DNA of 64,000 nucleotides, taken from BD2-11 sp965115885. GTDB taxonomy: Bacteria; Gemmatimonadota; Gemmatimonadetes; Longimicrobiales; Gaopeijiaceae. Positions within the stretch are counted from its first letter, which is position 1; every line of letters begins with the position of its first letter. The notes beneath the pieces are model-generated. The model searched no databases. It saw only the letters and a program-made list of their open reading frames with translations, and was not told the origin of the DNA. Both the position numbers and the translations under genes were made by a program. Below are positions 9,175 to 17,628 of this stretch, piece after piece. Location of the stretch: contig OZ220479.1 of the NCBI GenBank assembly GCA_965115885.1, positions 558,001 to 622,000 of the forward strand, written 5' to 3'.

Positions 9175-9650
9175 GCGGCCGCCGCGTTCTCGTGCGGTTG
9201 GCCGACGATCATGAGGATTACCGGATGGATGCGATTGCGCGGTCGAGCGCCGAACCGGTTGAGCCGGCAGACGACATCGCCCCGGACGGGCACGGCGCGC
9301 GCGCCGTGCCGCCGCCGAGGAAGTCGGCGAGATGCTTGCGAACGGCTTCGAATCAGCTCGGCCGGACCGCGCGGAAGGTCGAGCTCGGCCATCGGACGGA
9401 GATCCGTTGAACGATGCCGCGGGTGACCTTCCAAGCCCGGTGATCGTGCATCCGCGTGGTGGACCTGTGCGGGCGATGACGAAGAAAGCCTACGGCATGC
9501 ATGTTGATGCCCGAGTCTGAGTGTCGCGTGGATGATCCATGGCCTCGATTCGGAGAATGAGGGTTTGCGACGGCGCAAGCTTGCCGGTCGCAACCCGTCT
9601 CCGATGTTGCAATTCGTTGCCATGGATGGGTTCGGACATGGCGGGGCTTG
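9175..9650. other. Intergenic/degenerate stretch, no supported gene
   Basis: About 475 bases between a plus-strand membrane-protein gene and the 3' end of the minus-strand PIN gene. Frames are open on both strands for 60-260 codons, but their products are Arg/Pro/Ala-rich with no recognisable motif and the longest one is antisense to the membrane-protein gene. Base composition falls toward the right as the lower-GC island begins. I see no tRNA, no clear terminator and no insertion-sequence end here. Confidence 0.4.
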
Positions 9651-10112
9651 TCATCGGTTGGGGCAGAGGTGGGTGCGCTGGAGAAGACGATCACGGTTCC
9701 TCCGGGCGTTTTTGTTGGTGCCCATTGGAAGAATTTTGCCCCCGGGGTGCGAGACCAGCTTGCCATTCTGAAAGTCGTTCCAGAGGTCGCGATCCTCCGA
9801 GCAGAGGATTCTGGCGCCGCTCACCCGTGCCAAAGCGATGACGTGTGGGTCGTCGGAACGCAGCTCCCGGGTCGGCAACGCCTCCTCTTCGTTCTCGATC
9901 TGCTGCGGCGGAAACCGTCTCAGGCGACCGTCTTTGCCGGCTTCTTCGGCCCATCTCTCGAACCTTCCGTCATGCGCCAGTTCGTCGTAGAGTTTGCCGC
10001 CCACGACCAGTCGCGCACGCGGATTCTCGAGCCATTCGAAGACATCCTGGCCGACCGGGGAGTCGCCGCGGAATACCGTGCCTACGACATTCGCGTCGAG
10101 AATCAGGCACAT
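9651..10112 (-). CDS. PIN-domain nuclease paired with the upstream ATPase
   Basis: A 153-residue PIN-like ribonuclease. The N-terminus MCLILDANVVGTVF carries the first metal-binding Asp (residue 6); a second acidic residue sits in KLYDELAHD (about 45), and the third and fourth in DDPHVIALARVSGARILCSE and EDRDLW (about 88-109), the order expected for a PIN active site. No VapB-like antitoxin is beside it. Its ATG lies 3 bases after the stop of the ATPase gene, so it is the second gene of a two-gene operon and probably translated by coupling. Known PIN proteins cut tRNA, mRNA or rRNA; here an ATPase-controlled nuclease in phage defence is a reasonable but untested guess. Base composition is lower than in neighbouring genes, which suggests transfer. 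Confidence 0.8.
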   Translation of the reverse strand: MCLILDANVVGTVFRGDSPVGQDVFEWLENPRARLVVGGKLYDELAHDGRFERWAEEAGKDGRLRRFPPQQIENEEEALPTRELRSDDPHVIALARVSGARILCSEDRDLWNDFQNGKLVSHPGGKILPMGTNKNARRNRDRLLQRTHLCPNR

Positions 10113-10115
10113 TCG

Positions 10116-11513
10116 TCAAAGCCCCAGCGAACGTCGGCGTTCCGTGCGGAAGAACTGTCGGTAGGAATCCGGGATCGATCCTCTTTTAGCCACGAGATTG
10201 CCGTTGTCGTCCCACCCCAACGAGTGGATCGTAACCGAGAGATTGTCGCGCTCGAAGTAGAGGATCGAGACATCGTCTGGGCCGAGCTCGATTCGATCAT
10301 CGCGGATGTCCATGCGAATTCGGTCGATCAAGTGGTCGCTGTGTGTTTCGACGATGACCGGCTGTCCAGCTCTCGGTGCAACCCTTAACAATAATCCACC
10401 AAGAGCGGCTTGGGCGCTCGGGTGAAGATGGACCTCCGGCTGCTGAAGAAGAAAAATCTGCGGCACAACCGGGTGGCGCAGGAGGTCGACGACTACTGGT
10501 AGCACTTGGCTCAGTCCATAGCCCATGTCAATCAGATTCCGATCTGGAACCTCGGCATCTCTTCCCCACTTCTTCACACGGACCTGAAATGGTCCTCCCG
10601 CCGTCCCTCCCAACTCCTTGATCTTGATTTCATCAAAGAGTCCCGCTTCCTTACCGAACTTTTCAAGGGACTTCTTCAGGCGACTCCATGTCGCCGCGTC
10701 GTCTCGCGCCATCGTGGCGAGTAGCCTCGGCACATATTCACCCTCTGGGTCCGGAATGGTCTGGCCGGTGTCGTAGGTTCTACGAGGCCGCGATCTCACT
10801 GGGGCGCTGGAAAAGGATCGTTCGGTCGGCAACGATGGCTGCGATATACGATCGCAGAGTTCGCTGATTTCCTCGAGATCCTGTGCCCCGGGCAAGCCGT
10901 TCTTGCCATGGCTTTTAAAGAGAGGGCCAAGTTCGAATTCCTTAAGGGACAGCAACAGTATGTGAATCAATAGCCGCAACGAAGGAAGGTCGCGGGACTG
11001 GCTCGCCCATCCGGATGGTGCGGCCCATCGCCACAGGACATCCGTGTGTGTAGGTGTGAACTTCCATTCGTCGCGACTGGTTCCGATGCCAATCGACACG
11101 GATCCATCGGCCGCAATTTCGCACTCTACCCACACCGACCCCATCGCAATCCGTCGAACACTCGGACGCACACCCGATCCGTAACGCCGGAAAGTGCAGT
11201 CCCAGCGAAGCAACCGCTCCTCGGACCCACTGCCATTCATCGTCCCCATCGAGCATCCTGCCTCAAATTTTTCCAAACGCCGCTCCGCATGCCCGCGAAA
11301 ATGGACGATGTCATCGAAGGCCCCAAGGTCGTAGGGCGGTTCCTTGAAGTCTGGAATCCGTTCCCGGAAAGCCACCTCGCAGAGAGCCCTGATCAGAGCC
11401 AGAAACGAGGTCTTTCCAGTACTGTTCTCCCCAACAAGCAAGGTAAGCGGGGCAAGGCATGCGGTTTGGCGCTCGGCGAAGCACCGGAAGTTGGTGACTG
11501 TCACCTCATTCAT
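10116..11513 (-). CDS. ABC-type AAA ATPase (OLD/SMC-like, DUF3696-like), partner of a PIN nuclease
   Basis: About 465 residues with a split ABC ATPase fold. It opens VTVTNFRCFAERQTACLAPL, then Walker A GENSTGKTS at about 28-36, a long helical insertion, MGYGLSQVLPVVVDLL (signature region, S-Q core), LLQQPEVHLHP (Walker B region) and PVIVETHSDHLIDRI (switch His). The tail ILYFERDNLSVTIHSL resembles the DUF3696 C-terminus. The ATG at 11513 is preferred because GGAG lies about 9 bases upstream; an in-frame ATG at 11567 would add 18 residues but has a poor site. The expected acidic residue before Gln-Pro-Glu is Gln here. Such ATPases act as sensors or switches for nucleases in anti-phage systems (Gabija, Septu, PARIS), which guides the guess for this pair. 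Confidence 0.85.
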   Translation of the reverse strand: MNEVTVTNFRCFAERQTACLAPLTLLVGENSTGKTSFLALIRALCEVAFRERIPDFKEPPYDLGAFDDIVHFRGHAERRLEKFEAGCSMGTMNGSGSEERLLRWDCTFRRYGSGVRPSVRRIAMGSVWVECEIAADGSVSIGIGTSRDEWKFTPTHTDVLWRWAAPSGWASQSRDLPSLRLLIHILLLSLKEFELGPLFKSHGKNGLPGAQDLEEISELCDRISQPSLPTERSFSSAPVRSRPRRTYDTGQTIPDPEGEYVPRLLATMARDDAATWSRLKKSLEKFGKEAGLFDEIKIKELGGTAGGPFQVRVKKWGRDAEVPDRNLIDMGYGLSQVLPVVVDLLRHPVVPQIFLLQQPEVHLHPSAQAALGGLLLRVAPRAGQPVIVETHSDHLIDRIRMDIRDDRIELGPDDVSILYFERDNLSVTIHSLGWDDNGNLVAKRGSIPDSYRQFFRTERRRSLGL

Positions 11514-11567
11514 GGGGTACTCCGGTTGCAACTTCGGGTGAGTGAGGTCGGGAACACTAGTTGCCAT

Positions 11568-11882
11568 CCGGGAGAAGTGAGGCCGAAGAGAGATCCGACC
11601 CTCTCGTATCTTCTACTTTAGGATGCACCCTCACGAGCTGAGAGTCAACCCCATCTGGCCGAAGAACCCGTCCCCACGCTCACCCACCAACCGCCAACTT
11701 GTCCCGCTCCATGACCACGATTGCGCCTGTACTCGGCTTCCGAAATCAGTCGTACCGACAGCCGACCGGCGCGACTTGCTTTTCTTGGACAATTCCGAGA
11801 TGGATTCTTGGCGATCTCCCAAGCGGTTGCGGTGCGCCCACCCGCCCGCACCGCTTCCGATCCCGCCTGCGGCGGGCCCGGA
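11568..11882. other. Intergenic region upstream of the ATPase, holds two hairpins
   Basis: The left half (about 11570-11820) is the only space for the promoter of the leftward ATPase-PIN operon and is moderately AT-richer than the surroundings; no clear -10/-35 pair is visible. The right end carries hairpins that follow the minus-strand peptidase gene. Short open frames here give no recognisable product. Confidence 0.4.
11829..11876 (-). terminator. Hairpin pair after the P1 peptidase gene
   Basis: Two stems follow the peptidase stop when read on the minus strand. The nearer one has 6 perfect base pairs and a 3-nt loop (11862-11876, arms CCCGCC and GGCGGG); the farther has 8 perfect pairs and a 10-nt loop (11829-11836 with 11847-11854). 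Neither is followed by a U-run, so this is a possible Rho-independent or RNA-stabilising structure rather than a classical terminator. Confidence 0.4.
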
Positions 11883-13097
11883 TCACTCGCCGACCAGCCG
11901 ATCGTACCTTTCCAGAATCTCGCGCAGGCGGTCGTGAGGCAGAGCGTGGATGGTCCAGCCGTTGGCGCCGGTCATGGTCTCGCCCGCGACCAGCGCGTTG
12001 ATCACCGCCTCTTCGGTGCCCTCCACGGTGGCGCGGAAGATGCCGTCGAGGCGGCCGTTGGGGAGCATCTCCAACCGCGCGGTTCCGCTACCGGTCGCCG
12101 CGGCGTCCCGGTTCGCGGTCGAGAACGCCATGAAGATGTCGCCCGAGCCGCCCGTGGACACGCTGCCGTTGCGCGCCAGCCCCAGCGAGACGCGGCGCGC
12201 CACCCGCTTGAGCTGGTTGGGAAGCAACGGCGCGTCGGTGGCCACCACCACGATGATCGAGCCGTCGCGGTCGGCCCGAGGCGGTCCCGCAGCCGGGCCG
12301 GGCGCGTCGTCCTCCTCCGGCCGCTCCGGCATCAGATCCGGGATCTCCCGCCCCACGGGCACTCCGGCCACCCGCAGCAGGTCGCGTGCGCCGTAGTTGC
12401 ACTGCACCAGCACGCCCACGGTGTAGGCGGACCCGTCCATCTCCACGATTCGCGACGCCGTCCCGATCCCCGCCTTGAACCGATGGCAGCGCATGCCGGT
12501 CCCGCCCCCCACGTTTCCTTCGGCCACCGGTCCTCCCCGCGCCGACTCCATCGCCCGGATCGCATCCGCTTCGGTGACGTGCTGCCCGCGGATGTCGTTC
12601 AGCGTCCCGTCCCAGGTCTCGGCGACCACCGGCAGCGCGTTGAGCCACGCGCCGTCGCCGGTCTCGACGCTTTTCGCGACTCCGTAGCGGATGACCGCAT
12701 GGTGCACGATTCCGACGCTCAGGGTGTTGGTGATCATCAGCGGGGTGTCCATCATGCCGCGGTCTTCCACCCAAGTTGTGCCGGTCATCTCGCCGTCGCC
12801 GTTCAGCGGGAACCAAGCCGCGAACACGGGTGCCGGGTCGTCTTTGCCGCGTGGCCAGATCGCCGTGACCCCGGTGCGCACCGGTCCTTCCCCGACGACC
12901 AGCGGACCGCTCCCGCGGACGAGGGTGGCGTGTCCGACCGCGACCCCGTCCACGTCCGTGATCGCGTTCAGCGGGCCGGGAGTGCCGTCGAAAGGAACCC
13001 CGAGATCGCGCGCCCGCGGCCTGTCCGCGCCTTGGGCCGCCGCTTGGAGGGGCGCCGCGAGCGCGACCGCGAGGAGGAAGGAGACGGTCCGCGCCAT
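11883..13097 (-). CDS. P1-family (S58, DmpA-like) peptidase with signal peptide
   Basis: A 404-residue self-processing N-terminal-nucleophile hydrolase of the DmpA/L-aminopeptidase D-Ala-esterase family. MARTVSFLLAVALAAPLQAA is a Sec signal, so it acts in the periplasm. The mature start RARDLGVPFDGTPGPLNAIT followed by DVDGVAVGHATL is the family opening. GNVGGGTGMRCHRFKAGIGT and the segment LARNGSVSTGGSGDIFMAFS hold the expected glycine-rich autoprocessing and catalytic regions. The frame is open further upstream, but the ATG at 13097 is where the signal peptide begins, and it lies 14 bases after the cupin stop. The pair is probably one transcript. Likely role is trimming of peptides, including D-amino-acid or beta-peptide substrates, imported by the receptors nearby. 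Confidence 0.9.
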   Translation of the reverse strand: MARTVSFLLAVALAAPLQAAAQGADRPRARDLGVPFDGTPGPLNAITDVDGVAVGHATLVRGSGPLVVGEGPVRTGVTAIWPRGKDDPAPVFAAWFPLNGDGEMTGTTWVEDRGMMDTPLMITNTLSVGIVHHAVIRYGVAKSVETGDGAWLNALPVVAETWDGTLNDIRGQHVTEADAIRAMESARGGPVAEGNVGGGTGMRCHRFKAGIGTASRIVEMDGSAYTVGVLVQCNYGARDLLRVAGVPVGREIPDLMPERPEEDDAPGPAAGPPRADRDGSIIVVVATDAPLLPNQLKRVARRVSLGLARNGSVSTGGSGDIFMAFSTANRDAAATGSGTARLEMLPNGRLDGIFRATVEGTEEAVINALVAGETMTGANGWTIHALPHDRLREILERYDRLVGE

Positions 13098-13111
13098 GGT
13101 TCCGCGCTCCG

Positions 13112-13444
13112 TCACGGACCGCCCGCATTGGGGTTGGGGGCCATCGACACCAGAAGGACCAAGCGTTCGCCGCTTGCGTTGCGCACCCCGTGGGGCTCGT
13201 CCGGCGCGGACCACGCCAGCCCTCCGGCTTCCATCCGACGCGTCTCGGCCCCGACCGTGAAAAGCCCTTCGCCCTCGATCACGTAGTAGAATTTGGTCGC
13301 GCCGGCATGCGCGTGGACCTTCTGTTCCTGGCCCGGTTCCAGGCAATAGACGTCGCAGAACATCTGGGGCGTCTCGAAGAGATTGATCTTCCGCATCCTC
13401 GCGGGAGAGAAGCGCGGGACCTCCCCTGTGTGGACGAACGACAT
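13112..13444 (-). CDS. Small cupin-domain protein
   Basis: A 110-residue single-domain cupin beginning MSFVHTGEVPRFSPARMRKI. The two conserved cupin motifs are seen as PGQEQKVHAHAGATKFYYVI with EGEG (metal-binding His-x-His and the later Glu) and GGLAWSAPDEPHGVRNAS (second motif with its His). The in-frame ATG at 13444 is preferred to earlier starts because it begins the conserved fold. It precedes the P1 peptidase by 14 bases on the same strand. Such proteins bind a metal and often serve as isomerases, dioxygenase-like enzymes or sensors; function here is not determined. Confidence 0.85.
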   Translation of the reverse strand: MSFVHTGEVPRFSPARMRKINLFETPQMFCDVYCLEPGQEQKVHAHAGATKFYYVIEGEGLFTVGAETRRMEAGGLAWSAPDEPHGVRNASGERLVLLVSMAPNPNAGGP

Positions 13445-13769
13445 TGGTTCCGGGCTCCTCGAGCGGGTCGATTCGCGAATTCGGGCGCCGGACGCACCGC
13501 AAACGCCTCGTCCACCGTAGCCGGCCGGGGAATCCGGTGGCAAGGCTGCCGCGAGAGCGCGGTCGACCCGCCCGAGGCCGGGCGAGGCGCGCCGACTTCT
13601 CCGGCTCGCGCGAGCGCCGTTCCCGGGCTACTGTGCTATCTTCGGTCGTTCGGCGGGTCGTACCGGGCCGCGCCCGTCCGTCGCCTGGAGCCCCCGAATC
13701 CCCTGCCGGGACCGATCGGATCCCGCAGAGGTTCCACGACCGCGATCAACCGCACCGGGAAGGACGAAC

Positions 13770-14468
13770 ATGACCTGCCTGACGAGGGCTGCCGCGACGC
13801 ATCTGCGACCGGGGGCTTCGATTCTGGGAATCGCGCTCCTGTGGGGATGCGCGAGCGACGCAAGCGACGATCTCGAAGGAGCCGACGCGAGCAATCCGCT
13901 GCTGAGGCCGGCCGAGCTGGCCGAAATCGCGCCCGATGTCTACCGCGCCCGCTTCCGGACCAACGAAGGCGTCTTCGTGGTCGAGGTGACCCGAGCGTGG
14001 GCGCCGAACGGAGCCGACCGCTTCTACGCCTTGGTCAAGAACGGGTACTTCGACGGCGCCCGGTTCTTCCGGGTGATCGAGGGCTTCATGGCCCAGTTCG
14101 GCATGCACGCCGACCCCTACGTCACCGCCGCCTGGCGCAACCATCCCATTCCCGACGATCCGGTGGTGCGGAGCAACCTGAGGGGCTACCTCAGTTTCGC
14201 GGCCACTTCGCTTCCCAACTCGCGCACCACGCAGGTGTTCGTCAACTTGGTGGACAACGTCAACCTGGACGAGATGGGGTTCGCCCCCGTCGGTCGGGTG
14301 ATCGAGGGGATGGAGGTCGTCGACGACCTCTATTCGGGCTACGGCGAAGGAGCCCCGGCGGGAAACGGACCGTTGCAGCAGAACATTTCCGCCCGCGGCA
14401 ACGACTACCTGACCGAGAATTTTCCCGATCTCGACTACGTGGAGCGGGCCACCCTCGTCGAGGGGTAG
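13770..14468 (+). CDS. Cyclophilin-type peptidyl-prolyl cis-trans isomerase, lipoprotein
   Basis: A 232-residue exported cyclophilin that would speed proline isomerisation during folding of envelope proteins. The N-terminus has a lipoprotein signal with ILGIALLWGC (Cys at about residue 27). The catalytic domain starts near residue 58 (YRARFRTNEGVFVVEVTRAW) and contains FYALVKNGYFDGARFFRVIE and FMAQFGMHADPY, the core Phe/Arg/Gln active-site region, then RGYLSFAATSLPNSRTTQVF in place of the usual G.lsMA..g.nt..sQFfI. The final residues are shorter than in cytosolic cyclophilins. It is divergent from the cupin gene, with 325 bases between them for two promoters. Confidence 0.9.
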   Translation: MTCLTRAAATHLRPGASILGIALLWGCASDASDDLEGADASNPLLRPAELAEIAPDVYRARFRTNEGVFVVEVTRAWAPNGADRFYALVKNGYFDGARFFRVIEGFMAQFGMHADPYVTAAWRNHPIPDDPVVRSNLRGYLSFAATSLPNSRTTQVFVNLVDNVNLDEMGFAPVGRVIEGMEVVDDLYSGYGEGAPAGNGPLQQNISARGNDYLTENFPDLDYVERATLVEG

Positions 14469-14747
14469 TCCGCGCTCCCGGCCGTTTCCGCCTCCGGCCT
14501 TGACAGCGGGGGGATCCGAGCCGCAGTCTGCCCACAGGTTGGGGCGGGAGTTTCTCGGAGCGCTTGCGCGTTCGCCTCGTTTGAGACGGGTTTCGTCCCG
14601 TTTCCGTCCGCGTTCGTTCCCCTCGCCCTCGGACGAGCGGAGCCCCGCGCCCCGCCGGCAAGAGCGCGGGCGCGTACGTCGCCGCGTCGGAGGAGAGCGA
14701 CGACGGCCGAGCGTTCGTCACGGAATCTCCGAACGAGGAGGCGCGCC

Positions 14748-17612
14748 ATGCATCCACTCCGACGTAGCCTGTTGCCGATCGTGGGCGCGCTGGTCCTCCT
14801 CCCTGCGGCGTCGCTTGCGGCCCAGGAGAACGGGCGCATCACCGGAGTCGTAACGGAATCGGGTTCGGGCGGTCCGGTCTCGGAAGCGCAGGTGTACCTT
14901 CCGGGTCGCGCGCTCGGCGTGCTTTCCCGCGCCAACGGGCGCTACCTCGTCGTCAACGTGCCGCCGGGAACCTACACGGTGCGTGCCGAACGCATCGGCC
15001 TCGGCTCCACCGAGCGGGAGGTCACGGTCGGTCCGGGCGAGACCGTCGTCGCCGACTTCGTGCTCGAGGAGCTCGCCCTCGGCCTCGACGAGATCGTGGT
15101 CACCGGGACCGCCGGAGCGGCGCGCCGCCGCGAGATCGGCAACTCCATCGCCCAGATCAACGTCGCCGAGTTGCCCGACAAGCCCGTGCAGATGGTCGAT
15201 CTGCTCCAAGGCGCCGCCCCGGGTCTCGACCTGAGCGCGACCGGCGGCGAGCTGGGGGTCGCGCCCGCCATCCGCCTGCGGGGCAATTCGAGCGTCTCGA
15301 TGAGCAACAACCCCATCATCTACATCGACGGGGTGCGCATGCGCAGCGAGCCGCTGGCTCACGTGGCGGCCCCCGACAACCGCGGCATCCGCGGGTCGAA
15401 CACCTCCAAGACGCCGCTCAACTCGATCAACCCCAACGACATCGAGCGCATCGAGATCATCAAGGGCTCGGCGGCGACGACCCTCTACGGGACCGAGGCG
15501 TCCGCCGGCGTGATCCAGATCTTCACCAAGCGCGGGTCGGTGGGGGCGCCCCAATGGACGCTGGAGAGCCAGCAGGGCGCGGTGTGGAGCCGCAAGTTCG
15601 GAAACTACCCGGACTCGCCCTTCCCCTACCTGCGCATGGAGCCCTTCGTCAAGACCGGGCACAACCAGTACTACGCCGCTTCGGTGCGCGGCGGCCTCGA
15701 CGACCTGCAGTACTTCGTCTCCGGCGCGTTCTCCGACCAAGAGGGCTACCTGCCCAACGAGTACAGCGACGAGTGGGTCGCGCGCGGCAATTTCACCTTC
15801 GCCCCGCTCCCCGACTTCCAGATCCAGTGGAACACCGCGTACTCGAGCGAGGCCGCGCAGCAGCTGTCCCAGAGCAACGCGCAGGGGCTCGGTCACAACG
15901 TGTACCGGGGCAAGGCGAACTACTTCACCGACGATTCGCCCGACGTCATCAAGGCGAGCGTGCTCGACTTCGACATCCGCCACACCATCGACCGCTTCAC
16001 CACCGGCGGCACCTTCACCTACACGCCGATGGCGGACCTGACCAACCGCTTCACCATCGGCTACGACTGGTTGCAGCAGGACTCGCGCAACCTGCGTCCC
16101 TTCGGTTTCCGCTTCCGTCCCCGGGGCGCGCTCCTCAACCACCACTGGCAGAACCGCCTCGTCACCTTCGACTACGTCGGCACCTACAGCTTCGACCTGA
16201 TGGACGAGTTGCGCGCCAACTTCTCCTGGGGCGGCCAAGCGGTGGGGGACGAGGAACACACCGTCGAGGCCTGGGGCGAGGGCTTTCCGGGCGCGGAAGA
16301 GCCCACCGTCAACTCGGCCGCCGCGACCCAGGGGTTCGAGCAGCGCCAGAAGGTCTGGAACGCGGGCTTCTTCCTGCAGAACGTCTTCGACGTCCGCGAC
16401 AAGTACTTCGTCACCGCAGGCGTCCGCGTCGACGGCAACAGCGCCTTCGGCGAAGGATTCGGGCTCCAGGTCTATCCCAAGATCAGCGGTTCCTGGGTGC
16501 TCTCCGACGAAGAATTCTGGGATCCCGCCCTGGGTTCGCTGAAGCTGCGCGCCGCCTGGGGCAGATCCGGGCGCGCCCCGGGCGCCTTCGACGCGGTTCG
16601 CACCTGGGACGCCGTGGGGCTCAACGATCTTCCGGCCTTCGTTCCGCAGAACGTGGGGAATCCGGACCTCGGACCGGAGGTCACCACCGAAACCGAACTG
16701 GGCTTCGACGCCTCCTTCGTCGACGACCGGGTCGCGGTGGACTTCACCTACTACCGCCAGCGCACGACCGACGCGCTGTTCGCGGTGTTGCAGATCCCGT
16801 CCAACGGGTTCCAGTCGAGCCAGCTCGAGAACATCGGCGAGCTCGAGAACGAGGGCTTCGAGGTGTCGATCGACGCCACGCCCTACCGGAGCGCCGACTA
16901 CGAGTGGAGCCTGGGCGTCAACGCCTCCACCAACAACTCCGAGGTGCTCGACCTGGGCGGAGCGCAGCCCTTCCAAGCCAGCCAGGGAACCTGGATCATC
17001 GAAGGGCAGCCCGTTCCGGTGGTGCGGGACGACTACGTCGCCAACCCCGACGAGATCGCGGACCCGGTCCGGAAGCGGGATCACGTCTACGGCCCCAACT
17101 TCCCGACCCACAACGTCGGTCCCAGGACGAGCGTGCGTCTGCCGGGCGGGATCTTCCTCTCCGCGGCCGGCGAGTTCAAGGGCGGCCACTACCTGCGTGA
17201 CTCCAACGTGCACCCCGGCGGCGTCAGCCGGGGCGGCAAGATGCCCCTCTGTTGGCCGTACTACGCGGACAAGGAAAACAACACCAACATCGAGCTCCGG
17301 TCCGACACGCCCGCCCTCTGGCGGGCGCGATGCACGCCCAGCCTGATCGACTCCGGCTACCTGACCTGGGACGCGGACTTCTTCAGGTTGCGCAGCTTGA
17401 GCGCCCAGGTGCCGGTGGACTTCGCGTTCCCGGACCGGATCGGCAGCGCGTTGCTCACGCTCGCGCTCAACAACTCCTACACATGGAAGAGGATGCCCTA
17501 TCTCGATCCCGAGATGCGCGGCAACCAGGGCGGAAACGACCTCGCTCAGGCGATCGCGGCCCGCAACCCGACTCCCATCAGCTTCCGGGCCTCGCTCCGG
17601 ATCCAGTTCTAG
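14748..17612 (+). CDS. SusC/RagA-family TonB-dependent outer-membrane receptor (pair 2)
   Basis: A 954-residue receptor of the same build as the first pair: signal peptide ending ASLAAQ, carboxypeptidase-regulatory-like domain (about 28-105, GRITGVVTESGSGGPVSEAQ), LDEIVVTGTAGAARRREIGN linker, plug domain with IYIDGVRMRS and EIIKGSAATTLYGTEASAGV, then a barrel ending ASLRIQF. ATG at 14748 is preceded by GAGGAGG. The SusD partner starts 16 bases after the stop. It resembles pair 3 (46164-49148) much more than pair 1: both share the same linker, the same VPPGTYTVRAERIGLGSTE-type domain and a similar barrel end, so the two probably arose by duplication. Confidence 0.93.
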   Translation: MHPLRRSLLPIVGALVLLPAASLAAQENGRITGVVTESGSGGPVSEAQVYLPGRALGVLSRANGRYLVVNVPPGTYTVRAERIGLGSTEREVTVGPGETVVADFVLEELALGLDEIVVTGTAGAARRREIGNSIAQINVAELPDKPVQMVDLLQGAAPGLDLSATGGELGVAPAIRLRGNSSVSMSNNPIIYIDGVRMRSEPLAHVAAPDNRGIRGSNTSKTPLNSINPNDIERIEIIKGSAATTLYGTEASAGVIQIFTKRGSVGAPQWTLESQQGAVWSRKFGNYPDSPFPYLRMEPFVKTGHNQYYAASVRGGLDDLQYFVSGAFSDQEGYLPNEYSDEWVARGNFTFAPLPDFQIQWNTAYSSEAAQQLSQSNAQGLGHNVYRGKANYFTDDSPDVIKASVLDFDIRHTIDRFTTGGTFTYTPMADLTNRFTIGYDWLQQDSRNLRPFGFRFRPRGALLNHHWQNRLVTFDYVGTYSFDLMDELRANFSWGGQAVGDEEHTVEAWGEGFPGAEEPTVNSAAATQGFEQRQKVWNAGFFLQNVFDVRDKYFVTAGVRVDGNSAFGEGFGLQVYPKISGSWVLSDEEFWDPALGSLKLRAAWGRSGRAPGAFDAVRTWDAVGLNDLPAFVPQNVGNPDLGPEVTTETELGFDASFVDDRVAVDFTYYRQRTTDALFAVLQIPSNGFQSSQLENIGELENEGFEVSIDATPYRSADYEWSLGVNASTNNSEVLDLGGAQPFQASQGTWIIEGQPVPVVRDDYVANPDEIADPVRKRDHVYGPNFPTHNVGPRTSVRLPGGIFLSAAGEFKGGHYLRDSNVHPGGVSRGGKMPLCWPYYADKENNTNIELRSDTPALWRARCTPSLIDSGYLTWDADFFRLRSLSAQVPVDFAFPDRIGSALLTLALNNSYTWKRMPYLDPEMRGNQGGNDLAQAIAARNPTPISFRASLRIQF

Positions 17613-17628
17613 CGAGGAGGGCGGACCC

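Noticed and set aside
9651..10112. VapC toxin of a classical VapBC pair
   Set aside because: No small DNA-binding antitoxin gene adjoins it; the preceding gene is a large ATPase.
14500..14529. Sigma-70-like promoter for SusC pair 2 (TTGACA at 14500-14505)
   Set aside because: The -35 match is perfect but at 17-18 bp there is only a poor -10 (GCAGTC/CAGTCT) and the site is 220 bases from the gene; not strong enough to list.
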